Shown: positions 1 through 7,044 of the stretch, in pieces | How the letters are laid out: every line of letters begins with the position of its first letter | Numbering within the stretch: position 1 is the first letter of the stretch | NCBI GenBank assembly: GCA_021786555.1 | Contig: JAJYNB010000008.1 | Span: 1 to 17,584 of the forward strand | Source: Bacillota bacterium | GTDB lineage: Bacteria > Bacillota > Desulfitobacteriia > Desulfitobacteriales > JAJXUE01 | Direction of reading: 5' to 3' | DNA length: 17,584 nt | Program-made: the position numbers and the translations under genes | The notes under the pieces: model-generated | The model's input: the letters and a program-made list of their open reading frames with translations, nothing else | What the model was told of the DNA's origin: nothing | Database searches by the model: none

Positions 1-35
1 ACCCCAGTAGTAAATTCTATGCAAAGGGAGAAGGG

Positions 36-75
36 TAAAGAAAAGGACTGCCCGAAATGTTTATACGGGCAGTCC
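36..75 (-). terminator. Rho-independent terminator of the Qng1-like gene
   Basis: A perfect 10-bp stem (GGACTGCCCG at 45-54 with CGGGCAGTCC at 66-75) encloses an 11-nt loop. Read on the minus strand it is followed by TTTTCTTTAC, a T-rich tail. It lies 30 nt past the stop codon of the minus-strand gene ending at 105, so it most likely ends that transcript. Nothing else is seen in bases 1-35. Confidence 0.85.
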
Positions 76-104
76 ACAGGACCTGCTAAGTACGTTATAT
101 AAAG

Positions 105-983
105 TTAGTAGGCGGTGGTTGAGGTTAGAAAGAAGGGAACTCTGCCTTTGGTACCGGTCTGACGCAAAACATAATCCAATTGGCAGGCGTTCACTTTTGT
201 TTTGCGGCGGAGGTTAATCTCCTGCAAGAGTGTTTCTGCGCCCAGGATTGTCCAGGAACGCAGAGCCACCTCCAGTTCGGATTCCGCCGCAGTAAAGCCT
301 AGGCTTGCAAGCATCTCAGGCCCTACTTCCAGGACTCCGAGCTGCAGCAGACCATTGAACACCTGTAGGTCGGCGCCAACTGTCAGGTAATCCAGGTTGG
401 TGAACAGCATGCTCTCCTGAAAGCGAGAGTGGGTCATGAACAGAGTGAGCTGGGCCCGGCGGGCGAATGGTATGCCTAAGGCCATATCACGAAAAGCGGG
501 AAAGTCTCTCAGCATGGCTTGTACTATTTCTGGCGCATTCCAGTGGTTTGCCTCATAGAGTTCGGTAACCTTCCCATTGTATTTGCGGCGGAGCAGCCGG
601 GCTGTGTCCTGCCAATGTAGGACTCGTGCCTCCAACATCGGCTGGGAGCCAAAACACGTTGAAAATTTTTCAGGGGTCATTTGAATCAGGTTCGACGGTT
701 CAAGCAATTCCGGGTGGCTGCGCAGGGTGAGCCAGAATTCTACACTTCCAACAGGACCCAAGTGCCCTGGCGCAAAAGCAAAATTAATTGTATTGCCGAT
801 AAAAAAATAAGCGCTGGCTACCTCCAGGTTGTTGTCCATAACCACCGGTGTGTCCCAGGCAGGTAAGCTAAAGGGCTCACATGCCCATTTTTGCGCCAGG
901 TGTGCGGCCATGGACTTGTGCAGTTGCACCTTTGGGAAGCGGCCCCGCGACGATTCAATGGCTGCAAGGATTTGTTCTCGCAC
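105..983 (-). CDS. Queuosine 5'-phosphate N-glycosylase/hydrolase family protein (Qng1, DUF2419)
   Basis: 292 aa, cytosolic, no signal peptide or membrane segment. The family releases queuine from queuosine or queuosine-5'-phosphate so the base can be reused for tRNA. Family landmarks I can see are an INFAF segment (66-70, usually LNFCFW), FPAFRD (161-166), RRAQL (175-179, usually KRAQ), TVGAD (201-205, usually TMFADYR), EVALR (238-242, usually EVEIR) and LDYVLR (269-274). The Asp of the ADYR motif is kept as D205, but the following Tyr-Arg is Leu-Gln, and the usual Trp after NF is lost. It is therefore a divergent member. The GTG start is chosen because GGAGGG (992-997) sits 8 nt upstream; an ATG at 988-990 is out of frame. 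It is monocistronic, with its own promoter and terminator. Family assignment rests on recalled motifs; the exact substrate is inferred. Confidence 0.72.
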   Translation of the reverse strand: MREQILAAIESSRGRFPKVQLHKSMAAHLAQKWACEPFSLPAWDTPVVMDNNLEVASAYFFIGNTINFAFAPGHLGPVGSVEFWLTLRSHPELLEPSNLIQMTPEKFSTCFGSQPMLEARVLHWQDTARLLRRKYNGKVTELYEANHWNAPEIVQAMLRDFPAFRDMALGIPFARRAQLTLFMTHSRFQESMLFTNLDYLTVGADLQVFNGLLQLGVLEVGPEMLASLGFTAAESELEVALRSWTILGAETLLQEINLRRKTKVNACQLDYVLRQTGTKGRVPFFLTSTTAY

Positions 984-1007
984 ATTCCATCCCTCCGTTA
1001 TTGGACT

Positions 1008-1036
1008 AGCATAGCATAATTGGACAGTGTGGGCAA
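1008..1036 (-). promoter_or_regulatory. Sigma-A promoter of the Qng1-like gene
   Basis: On the minus strand TTGCCC (1031-1036), a 17-nt spacer and TATGCT (1008-1013), preceded by TGC, form an extended -10 promoter. Transcription would begin near 1001, giving a short leader before the GTG at 983. An inverted repeat ATGCTGT (1043-1049)/ACAGCAT (1063-1069) lies just upstream and could be a regulator site, but that is speculative. Confidence 0.7.
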
Positions 1037-1089
1037 TCGGTCATGCTGTGGCAGCGGAGAGGACAGCATCCCCGAAGAACCTGTGGATG

Positions 1090-1135
1090 TGGAGAAAAAG
1101 AAAAACCCGGGTCCGTAGAGTACGGACTCCGGGTT
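1090..1135 (-). terminator. Rho-independent terminator of the ligase-transporter operon
   Basis: AACCCGG+GTCCGTA (1104-1117) pairs with TACGGAC+CCGGGTT (1121-1135) around loop GAG, 14 bp with a one-base bulge at 1128. On the minus strand the stem is followed by TTTCTTTTTCTCC. It lies about 50 nt after the MFS stop codon. Confidence 0.87.
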
Positions 1136-1183
1136 ATAGAATTTGCGTTGCGTCTATATCTTACGGAAGTTGCTGAAAGCTTT

Positions 1184-2620
1184 TTAGGCGACTTCACTCT
1201 TGCCTAGAGCTGCCTGAGCGGCGGTGGATACACCGAAGACAAGCAGGCAGCCGATGCCCATCAAAACCGCATCGAGAATCAAGGCAGAGCCCCAACCGTG
1301 TGAGGCGTCCCGCAGTGCTCCGGAAATCACCGGGGAAAGCACAGCGCCTATTTCACCAATCAGGTTCTCCATGCCGAAGGCTGCGCCGCGAAGTTTCTCA
1401 GGAGCACATTCAGCGGTCAGGGCATGAGCCACAGCCTGCAGGGCAAAGAAATCCAGGCCGGAGACAAAGAGGATCGTGGACTCGACAACCGGGTTATGTT
1501 GGCCGCTCATGACGTAGGCAGCGAACACGGCGATCAGCACCGTCAGCAGAGCAGTCATGATAATCAACACATTACGGCGGCCGTTAGCCTTGTGGGCGAC
1601 CGAGTCGGATATTTTCCCGCCCAGGGGGAAACCAAGCACACCGGCTAGGGCGTTAAAGGAAATGACCACCAGGGCAGAAGTGAGGGCTCCGCCACCGAAA
1701 TCCTGCACAACCGCGCCTCCCCAGAAACCATAAAACCAGAGGTGCCATAGGATAGGAATAAACAACAAGTACATGAGAATAAGGTTCTTGTTCCTTAATA
1801 CAGGTCTGATTTCAGCTGACTTGTTTTGATAGATGAAAAGTAGGAGCACGAAAGCCAGACAGGTTAAAATTACGGCTATGGCTACGTCGCTCAACCCGAT
1901 GCTGTTGGTCAAGAAATAGACTGCCATAATCACGATTAAAAAGACCACGGAGTACTTGAGTATGCTGCCGGTCGCCTGACCGTAAGGGGCTGGCTCGCCT
2001 GCCTTGACCGGCCCGATAGTTCGTTTAAGTATAAGGCCTACGATAACCGTTAATAAACCGAGGAGCAGAAAGGGTGCCTTCCAGGCATTTAGACCCATAA
2101 CAGGTTTGGCCCAGTTGATCAGGTACACGGTCCCGATAAGGGCGGCGGAAAGGCCTACAGTAAGTCCGCCCATGACTATACCCATGCCCATCCCGAGTTT
2201 TTTTGGAGGAGTTACCTTGGCCACCAGTGAACGGTCGTTGGAATAAAGCACCCCTTCACCTAAGCCGGTGAGTACCCGTGCGGCAATGAACACCAGCAAA
2301 CCGCCGGTAAGGCCGGTGAGAAATGTAGTGATGCCTGCCCAAAAGATACTGACAATGATGATGGTGCGGTAACCGTATTTGTCACCATAGTAACCACCGG
2401 GGAACTGGGTAAGCATGTAACCCGCGAAAAACAAACTTCCTAAGAGTCCGCCGAGAGCATGGGGGTTGGCTGCCGCTTGCAAAAAACCTACCTTGTTGTT
2501 GATCATCCAGGTGACCACCGGTCCGGTTAAGGTGCGGTCCGCGTAAGAGACCACCCAACCGAAGAACAACATGACCCATACTGTCTGGTAACCTTTCCAC
2601 CCTTTTTCCGTTTTTTCCAT
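1184..2620 (-). CDS. MFS transporter, anion:cation symporter-like
   Basis: 478 aa, the usual MFS length, with about 12 hydrophobic helices and a long central loop near 205-220. MFS motif A is GDKYGYRT (79-86) between helices 2 and 3. The first helix has YADRT (26-30) and helix 4 carries RVLTGLGEGV (115-124), both typical of the ACS-type organic-anion symporters and related sugar-acid and aromatic-acid carriers. The protein sits in the cytoplasmic membrane and probably takes up or exports an organic acid by proton or cation symport. It is the second gene of a minus-strand operon: the ligase stop is 32 nt upstream, and GGGGGAAAG precedes the ATG by 5 nt. Its neighbour suggests an aryl or acyl acid substrate, for example phenylacetate, but the substrate cannot be read from sequence. 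Confidence 0.85.
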   Translation of the reverse strand: MEKTEKGWKGYQTVWVMLFFGWVVSYADRTLTGPVVTWMINNKVGFLQAAANPHALGGLLGSLFFAGYMLTQFPGGYYGDKYGYRTIIIVSIFWAGITTFLTGLTGGLLVFIAARVLTGLGEGVLYSNDRSLVAKVTPPKKLGMGMGIVMGGLTVGLSAALIGTVYLINWAKPVMGLNAWKAPFLLLGLLTVIVGLILKRTIGPVKAGEPAPYGQATGSILKYSVVFLIVIMAVYFLTNSIGLSDVAIAVILTCLAFVLLLFIYQNKSAEIRPVLRNKNLILMYLLFIPILWHLWFYGFWGGAVVQDFGGGALTSALVVISFNALAGVLGFPLGGKISDSVAHKANGRRNVLIIMTALLTVLIAVFAAYVMSGQHNPVVESTILFVSGLDFFALQAVAHALTAECAPEKLRGAAFGMENLIGEIGAVLSPVISGALRDASHGWGSALILDAVLMGIGCLLVFGVSTAAQAALGKSEVA

Positions 2621-2652
2621 TGACTTTCCCCCTTTTAGATGTGAAATTATTT

Positions 2653-3933
2653 TTATGAAGTTTTGCGCAGTCTGAGGTCTCGTACCCGCCGCGATTTCAT
2701 CTCAAACCGGGGCAGGGAACCGGCCTCGACTTGCTCAACTTCAATGCGCAGTCCCAACCTTTCGCGGAGGACAGTTCGCAAAGTTTTCAATATGTCGGCT
2801 TCAGTCTCCACTTGCACTTTGACCTGGTTCATTTCTTCTTCGGTGTAATAGACGATGCTGAATTCGACGATGTCAGGGAATTCGCGAATAATGGCTTCAA
2901 TGGACTGGGGAAAGATGTTAACGCCACGGATAATTACCATGTCGTCTGCCCGGCCAATGATTCCTCCCGGCAGCAGGCGGAAAGAATTACCGCAGGGGCA
3001 AGAATCCGCAGAATTAAAAACCATATCGCCGGTGCGGTACCGGATGAGCGGAAAGCCGTAACGGCCAAGATTGGTTAAGACCAGTTCCCCTTTTTCTCCT
3101 GCCGGTACCGGTTCCAGGCTAACCGGGTCAATGATTTCTGCGATAAACTGGGCTTCGTTTACATGAATTCCATGCTGGTGGCTGCAGGAAAACCCGTAGG
3201 CTCCCATCTCGGTCATGCCCACGTGGTCATAGACCTTGGCCCCCCACAAATTTTCGATGTGTTGGCGGACCGAAGGAATGGACCCACCGGGTTCGCCGGC
3301 CAGGACTATCGTGCGTAAGGAGGAGTTCCTTATGTCGACCTGGTTTTTGACGGCAACCTCCGCCAGGTGGAGAGCATAACTAGGTGTACAAAGGAGTACG
3401 CTGGCCTTGTTTTCCATTATGCTGTACAGCCGTTCCTCCGAGGACTGGCCGCCGCCGGGAATAACCAGAGTGCCGGCCTTCTTTGCTGCTTCGTAGGCAG
3501 ACCAGAAGCCAATGAACGGACCGAAGGAGAAGGCCAGGAACAAGCGGTCCCGGCTGGACACGCCCGCAGACTTCAGAACTTCCAGCCAGCAATCCTGCCA
3601 CCAATTCCAGCTTTCTGTAGTGTCCAGGACCTTTAGAGGCCGTCCAGATGTGCCAGAGGTCTGATGATAGCGAATATAACTGGTCTCTGGATATGTATGG
3701 TTGCGGCCAAAAGGCGGATACTTGATTTGGTCTTGCGCTAATTCGTGCTTTGTGGTGAAAGGAATGCTGCGCATGTCTTCCTCGGACCTGATAGGCAAGC
3801 GCACTGACTGTAACTTTTCCTGGTAAAACTCGTTGAACTGGGACGCAAAAACCAGCAGCTGGTTCAGGCGCTGCAACTGATAGATCTTCAGCTCTACATG
3901 GTTTTCATGAATTTGATAAATTGCTTGTGTCAC
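2653..3933 (-). CDS. paaK: Phenylacetate-CoA ligase family enzyme (PaaK-like, AMP-forming)
   Basis: 426 aa from the chosen start, the usual PaaK length (about 430). Adenylate-forming enzymes of this family turn an aryl acid, ATP and CoA into aryl-CoA, AMP and PPi. Visible motifs are the P-loop TSGTSGRP (92-99), GMTEMG (239-244), the adenine/ribose motif YRTGD (299-303), SCPCG (311-315, Cys pair typical of this family), the hinge GRADDMVIIRGVNIFP (327-342), and the C-terminal catalytic Lys in RFEMK (K413). The start is GTG at 3931-3933, because AAAGGAGG (3941-3948) lies 7 nt before it. A longer reading frame from GTG at 3979-3981 would place this ribosome site inside the coding region. First gene of an operon with the MFS transporter; divergent from the phenylalanine-type dehydrogenase. 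Indoleacetate, other arylacetates or benzoate-like acids are alternatives to phenylacetate. Confidence 0.85.
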   Translation of the reverse strand: MTQAIYQIHENHVELKIYQLQRLNQLLVFASQFNEFYQEKLQSVRLPIRSEEDMRSIPFTTKHELAQDQIKYPPFGRNHTYPETSYIRYHQTSGTSGRPLKVLDTTESWNWWQDCWLEVLKSAGVSSRDRLFLAFSFGPFIGFWSAYEAAKKAGTLVIPGGGQSSEERLYSIMENKASVLLCTPSYALHLAEVAVKNQVDIRNSSLRTIVLAGEPGGSIPSVRQHIENLWGAKVYDHVGMTEMGAYGFSCSHQHGIHVNEAQFIAEIIDPVSLEPVPAGEKGELVLTNLGRYGFPLIRYRTGDMVFNSADSCPCGNSFRLLPGGIIGRADDMVIIRGVNIFPQSIEAIIREFPDIVEFSIVYYTEEEMNQVKVQVETEADILKTLRTVLRERLGLRIEVEQVEAGSLPRFEMKSRRVRDLRLRKTS

Positions 3934-3940
3934 CCATCTG

Positions 3941-3948
3941 CCTCCTTT
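3941..3948 (-). promoter_or_regulatory. Ribosome binding site that fixes the ligase start
   Basis: AAAGGAGG on the minus strand, 7 nt before GTG 3933-3931. It is a near-perfect anti-16S match, far better than anything before the upstream in-frame GTG (3979-3981) or the ATG at 3955-3957. It argues for the shorter protein. Confidence 0.85.
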
Positions 3949-4190
3949 GCAAGTCATTTTTGACTCACTATTAACGTTCACAACTTAAATTTAACATAAT
4001 GTTGGCAAGATTCCGTAAATTAAGTCGTAAAATGAAAAAAAATACCGGTTAACGGTCGTATAAGAGGATGGATGGTTTAGTATGCAAAACGGCATTTTTT
4101 ATACCGAACATTAGCAGAGCATTTTGACTCATTCATGCCGCTGTAAAACCGTATTTCAATGATGAAAACTTCCGAAACTGAGGCGATAAT

Positions 4191-4199
4191 TGCTATAAT
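4191..4199 (+). promoter_or_regulatory. Extended -10 promoter of the dehydrogenase gene
   Basis: TGC-TATAAT is a perfect -10 with TGn extension; the -35 position (about 4171-4176, TCCGAA) is poor. This is the pattern of extended -10 or activator-dependent promoters. Transcription would start near 4206, leaving a leader of about 120 nt. Confidence 0.6.
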
Positions 4200-4328
4200 A
4201 AAATAAGCAAAAATTGTTATGCAAGGAGATGAAAATCCTGGAATTTGGGGGCAAGAGTTTTGACTCCGACAGGCACTGGCTGCTGGGTCAAACCTAAAAT
4301 GAATTGTCGATTGGAAGGAGTGAGGACA

Positions 4329-5429
4329 ATGTCGGGAAAGGACAGCATGCGGTATTTCAGCGTTTTTGAGGAAATGGCTAAATACGGCCACGAACAGGTA
4401 ATCTTCAATTACGACAAAGCTACGGGGCTGAAAAGTATTATTGCCATACATGACACTACCCTGGGACCGGCCTTGGGCGGATGCCGTATGTGGGACTATG
4501 CGAGCGAGCAGGCGGCTTTGACCGATGCGCTGCGTTTATCGCGTGGCATGACCTATAAATGCGCGGTGGCGGGTGTAACCCATGGTGGCGGCAAGACCGT
4601 AATCATTGGCGATTCGAAGACAGGAAAGTCCGACGAACTGTTCCAGGCCCTTGGCAGTTTTGTAGAAACACTAAAAGGACGCTATTACACGGGGACTGAC
4701 GTAGGGACTGTTGGCATGGATTTCGTAGCGGCAGGAAAGCAAACCAAGTATGTTGTCGGGCTGCCGGAAGAATACGGAGGGAGCGGCAACTCGGCTGTCA
4801 TTACCGCCTACGGAGTGTGGCGCGCTATGAAAGCAACAGCTAAAGAAGCCTTTGGCAGCGATTCCCTTCGGGGGTTGAAGGTTGCGGTTCAGGGTTTGGG
4901 CAAGGTTGGTTGCAATTTGGTCGGCCACCTGGTGCAGGAAGGCGCCGAACTGGTGGTGACAGATGTTTCTGAGGAAAGCCTGCACCGAATCAAGGAGGAG
5001 TACCCGCTGGTGGGCATGGTACAACCAGAGGAAATTTTCGCTGTGGAATGTGATATTTTCTCTCCCAATGCCCTAGGCGCCGTAATTAATGATGAGACAA
5101 TCCCCCGGCTTAAGTGCAAAGCGGTGTGCGGGGCGGCCAACAATGTGCTGGCTGAACCACGCCACGGAGATCTGCTTCATGCCAGGGGCATCCTTTATGC
5201 GCCGGACTATGTTGCTAATGCCGGCGGACTTATTCAGGTGGCTGATGAACTGCAGGGATATAACAGGGAGCGCGCATTTAAGAATGCCGGCCTGATTTAT
5301 GACATCTTGCTGCAGATTTTTGAGCTTGCCCGTAAGGACAACATTGCGACTCATAAAGCAGCTGACAGGCTGGTTGAGAGCAAAATCGAAAAAATCTCGC
5401 AAATCCAGCGTAAATTCAGGGGCAATTAA
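4329..5429 (+). CDS. Phenylalanine (Phe/Leu/Val-type) dehydrogenase, NAD-dependent
   Basis: 366 aa from the ATG preceded by AAGGAG (4315-4320). Glu/Leu/Phe/Val dehydrogenase superfamily: reversible oxidative deamination of an amino acid to the 2-oxo acid, NH4+ and NADH, in the cytosol. Seen: HDTTLGPALGG (41-51), MTYK with K77 (substrate carboxylate), GGGK with catalytic K89, TGTD with D124, the dinucleotide-binding GLGKVG (189-194), GAANN (268-272) and NAGGLIQVADE (297-307). Leucine dehydrogenases usually have Ala before TD and Val after AGG. Here these are G122 and L301, as in bacillary phenylalanine dehydrogenases, and GRYYTGTD and GGLIQVADEL also read like those enzymes. No C-terminal extension is present. 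Divergent from a phenylacetate-CoA-ligase-like gene, which fits phenylalanine catabolism. Leucine or valine use remains possible. The leader is long and the following hairpins may affect the 3' end. Confidence 0.85.
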   Translation: MSGKDSMRYFSVFEEMAKYGHEQVIFNYDKATGLKSIIAIHDTTLGPALGGCRMWDYASEQAALTDALRLSRGMTYKCAVAGVTHGGGKTVIIGDSKTGKSDELFQALGSFVETLKGRYYTGTDVGTVGMDFVAAGKQTKYVVGLPEEYGGSGNSAVITAYGVWRAMKATAKEAFGSDSLRGLKVAVQGLGKVGCNLVGHLVQEGAELVVTDVSEESLHRIKEEYPLVGMVQPEEIFAVECDIFSPNALGAVINDETIPRLKCKAVCGAANNVLAEPRHGDLLHARGILYAPDYVANAGGLIQVADELQGYNRERAFKNAGLIYDILLQIFELARKDNIATHKAADRLVESKIEKISQIQRKFRGN

Positions 5430-5442
5430 GGGCAGTGAACTC

Positions 5443-5538
5443 GTTTAGCTTCCGCTAAACATCGGGTCTTCGGTGGGGGACTCTACCCCCACCGAAGCAG
5501 AATACGGCGTAACCACTCCCACTTATAGAAGTGGGAGT
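5443..5538 (+). mobile_element. Three-hairpin cluster, possible IS200/IS605 right-end (omega-RNA-like) remnant
   Basis: Three perfect hairpins lie within 96 nt. They are GTTTAGC-TTCC-GCTAAAC (5443-5460, 7 bp); CTTCGGTGGGGG-ACTCTA-CCCCCACCGAAG (5468-5497, 12 bp); and ACTCCCACTT-ATAG-AAGTGGGAGT (5515-5538, 10 bp). None is followed by a T-tract, so they are not ordinary terminators. GACTC, which spans the stem/loop border of the second hairpin (5479-5483), is complementary to GAGTC at the base of the third (5535-5539), a possible pseudoknot. A subterminal hairpin followed by a short unpaired end is the layout of IS200/IS605-family right ends and of the TnpB guide RNAs they encode. No TnpA or TnpB coding sequence is nearby, so this would be a solo end or a MITE-like derivative. 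A host structured RNA or processing site is the alternative. Confidence 0.45.
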
Positions 5539-5603
5539 CTTAGACGAGGATAACCTTGGCGTTATTGGAGTGTGAAAGTTACTGGTGAAGGACGGGTACG
5601 CTG

Positions 5604-6770
5604 ATGATGAACCCCTTGTTTTTTTTGCTTATCGGTGTGTTTTTTCTTATCTACGGCGGCATTAATTACTATATCGGTCTGCGCGGCTGGCAGGCCTTGT
5701 TTAGTTATATACCTTTTGCCAATCATTACGCCTACTGGATTGTTTTCTGGCTGATCGCCCTGTCCTATCTGGCCGGCAGGATTGGGGAGAAATATTACCC
5801 CGGCTGGCTTAGCCACTGGCTGACCCTGGTTGGCGCCTACTGGTTGGGGGCTATGTTCTATTTTGTCCTGGTTGTGGCCGGGGTTGATTTAATTCGTTTT
5901 TTAGATCGATTTTGGCATTTTTTACCTGGTTGGGCGCAAGGGAATGCGGGAATAAACCCGGCGTTGGGCTTGATCATCTTCTTGCTGGTAAGCGGTCTTC
6001 TCGTTTACGGTGCCTGGAATGCGCGTCACCCGATAGTACAGCGCTACCATTTGGCAGTATCAAAACAGGCAGGAAACCTTAAACAGCTCCATGCAGTCAT
6101 GGTATCGGATGTTCATCTGGGAACTATTATCAAGAACGGACAATTGGTAAAAATGGTGGATATGGTCAATAGCCTGAAACCGGATATCATCCTCTTTGCG
6201 GGGGATGTAATTGACGAAAGTGTGGAACCGTTTGTCGAGCAGCAAATGGCTGCGAGTTTCCGCCGCTTGCAGGCCAGGTATGGAGTTTACGCTGTGCTGG
6301 GAAACCATGAATATATTGGGGGCCATGCTGATGAGGTGGTTCAATACTTGCGGGAGGCCGGGGTACAAGTATTGCGGGACCAATATGTCAAGGTGGCGGG
6401 AAGTTTTTATCTGGCCGGAAGGGAGGACAGCTCCCGGGACAGGTTCGGCGCTGGAAAACGCATGGACCTCTCAACCCTCCTGACTGGGGTGAACCGCAGG
6501 GCGCCGTTGATCATGTTGGACCACCAACCTACTGACCTGGAGAATGCCCAGAGACAGGGAGTGGACCTGCAGCTTTCCGGGCATACGCACCGCGGACAAA
6601 TGTTTCCAAACCAATTGATTACCGGTCGTATCTATGAAGATGACTGGGGACTGTTGCGCAAAGGGAATTTTCAGGTGATTGTGTCCTCAGGATTCGGCAC
6701 CTGGGGACCTCCCATAAGGATAGGAAACTCCCCTGAAGTAGTGGACATTGTTCTTGATTTTGCTCATTAA
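5604..6770 (+). CDS. Membrane-anchored calcineurin-like metallophosphoesterase
   Basis: 388 aa. Four N-terminal membrane helices (about 4-24, 43-60, 72-97, 119-138) are followed by a binuclear metallophosphoesterase domain (about 160-388). Metal ligand motifs are all present: SDVH (168-171), GD (200-201), GNHE (233-236), a histidine in LDHQP (305-309) and SGHTHRGQ (325-332). Order and spacing resemble YkuE/YaeI-type phosphodiesterases; YaeI-like relatives act on envelope lipid phosphoesters such as UDP-diacylglucosamine. Substrate here is unknown; the membrane anchor suggests a lipid or envelope compound. ATG 5604 follows a modest GAAGGA (5587-5592), and the next codon is also ATG. It stands alone between the hairpin cluster and a strong terminator. 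Confidence 0.85.
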   Translation: MMNPLFFLLIGVFFLIYGGINYYIGLRGWQALFSYIPFANHYAYWIVFWLIALSYLAGRIGEKYYPGWLSHWLTLVGAYWLGAMFYFVLVVAGVDLIRFLDRFWHFLPGWAQGNAGINPALGLIIFLLVSGLLVYGAWNARHPIVQRYHLAVSKQAGNLKQLHAVMVSDVHLGTIIKNGQLVKMVDMVNSLKPDIILFAGDVIDESVEPFVEQQMAASFRRLQARYGVYAVLGNHEYIGGHADEVVQYLREAGVQVLRDQYVKVAGSFYLAGREDSSRDRFGAGKRMDLSTLLTGVNRRAPLIMLDHQPTDLENAQRQGVDLQLSGHTHRGQMFPNQLITGRIYEDDWGLLRKGNFQVIVSSGFGTWGPPIRIGNSPEVVDIVLDFAH

Positions 6771-6774
6771 AGGC

Positions 6775-6819
6775 AAAACTAGGCAGGGTACGGTCCTGAA
6801 CCGTACTCTGCCTAGTTTT
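6775..6819. terminator. Bidirectional rho-independent terminator
   Basis: AAAACTAGGCAGGGTACGGT (6775-6794) pairs with 6800-6819 around loop CCTGA, a 20-bp stem with a single G-T wobble. The arms end in AAAA/TTTT, giving T-tracts on both strands. It separates the convergent phosphoesterase gene (plus) and the small membrane protein gene (minus), whose stop codon (6812-6814) lies inside the right arm. Confidence 0.9.
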
Positions 6820-7042
6820 CTTCGTGGTAAAAGCGTTGCCCCGAATTCCGGTTGTAATAAACCCGGAATTTTTTGTTGCTGGTCGGGTCGACGAAGACCT
6901 CAGCGGTTGGCTGGAAACCTGGGGGAACTACCTTGCCGTGGTCCCGGCGGAACCTTTTGTCAAAAACGAACCAAGACAGTAAAGCCAGGACCATAACAAC
7001 GAGAATCTGCAGGATATACAAACTGGTGATCAAGCTGATCAT
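6812..7042 (-). CDS. Small one-helix membrane protein, unknown function
   Basis: 76 aa. One hydrophobic helix at residues 2-24 is followed by a short basic stretch (DKRFRRDHGK, 28-37) and a soluble tail with VPPGFQPT (39-46), a VDP turn and two Tyr-rich strands ending RFYHEEN. The positive-inside rule suggests the tail is cytoplasmic. No Cys, no catalytic motif; I do not recognise a named family. The ATG lies 2 nt after the ybjQ stop, so it is translationally coupled to ybjQ and weakly supplied with its own ribosome site (GAGAAA). Its tail may act with YbjQ at the membrane; this is inference from the coupling alone. Confidence 0.75.
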   Translation of the reverse strand: MISLITSLYILQILVVMVLALLSWFVFDKRFRRDHGKVVPPGFQPTAEVFVDPTSNKKFRVYYNRNSGQRFYHEEN

Positions 7043-7044
7043 GC

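Larger units (their letters stand above)
3934..4328. other. Divergent control region between ligase operon and dehydrogenase gene
   Basis: This AT-rich 395-base stretch holds no convincing gene. It must contain both divergent promoters. The plus-strand one is visible (4191-4199); for the minus strand I see only weak candidates near 3990-4020. An ACCG-GTTAA-CGGT element (4044-4056) is a small inverted repeat that could be an operator. The dehydrogenase leader is about 120 nt. It contains AAGGAG (4223-4228) directly abutting an ATG that opens a 22-codon frame. I do not call this a gene because the spacing is wrong. No T-box or riboswitch fold was recognised. Confidence 0.5.

Noticed and set aside
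4180..4200. Possible sigma-54 -24/-12 promoter upstream of the dehydrogenase
   Set aside because: TTGCT is present but the GG-N10-GC spacing is wrong (GG to GC is 8 nt); the extended -10 TGCTATAAT fits better.
4229..4297. 22-codon frame in the dehydrogenase leader
   Set aside because: The AAGGAG directly abuts the ATG, which is too close for initiation, and the peptide has no attenuator-like run of one amino acid.
4245..4328. Longer N-terminus for the dehydrogenase
   Set aside because: The 28 extra residues have no ribosome site and no family counterpart; AAGGAG at 4315-4320 supports ATG 4329.
4077..4451. Minus-strand 124-codon frame between the divergent genes
   Set aside because: Overlaps the start of the dehydrogenase on the opposite strand, no ribosome site, unstructured composition.
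5468..5538. Hairpins as simple rho-independent terminators
   Set aside because: Strong stems, but no T-tract after any of them on either strand.
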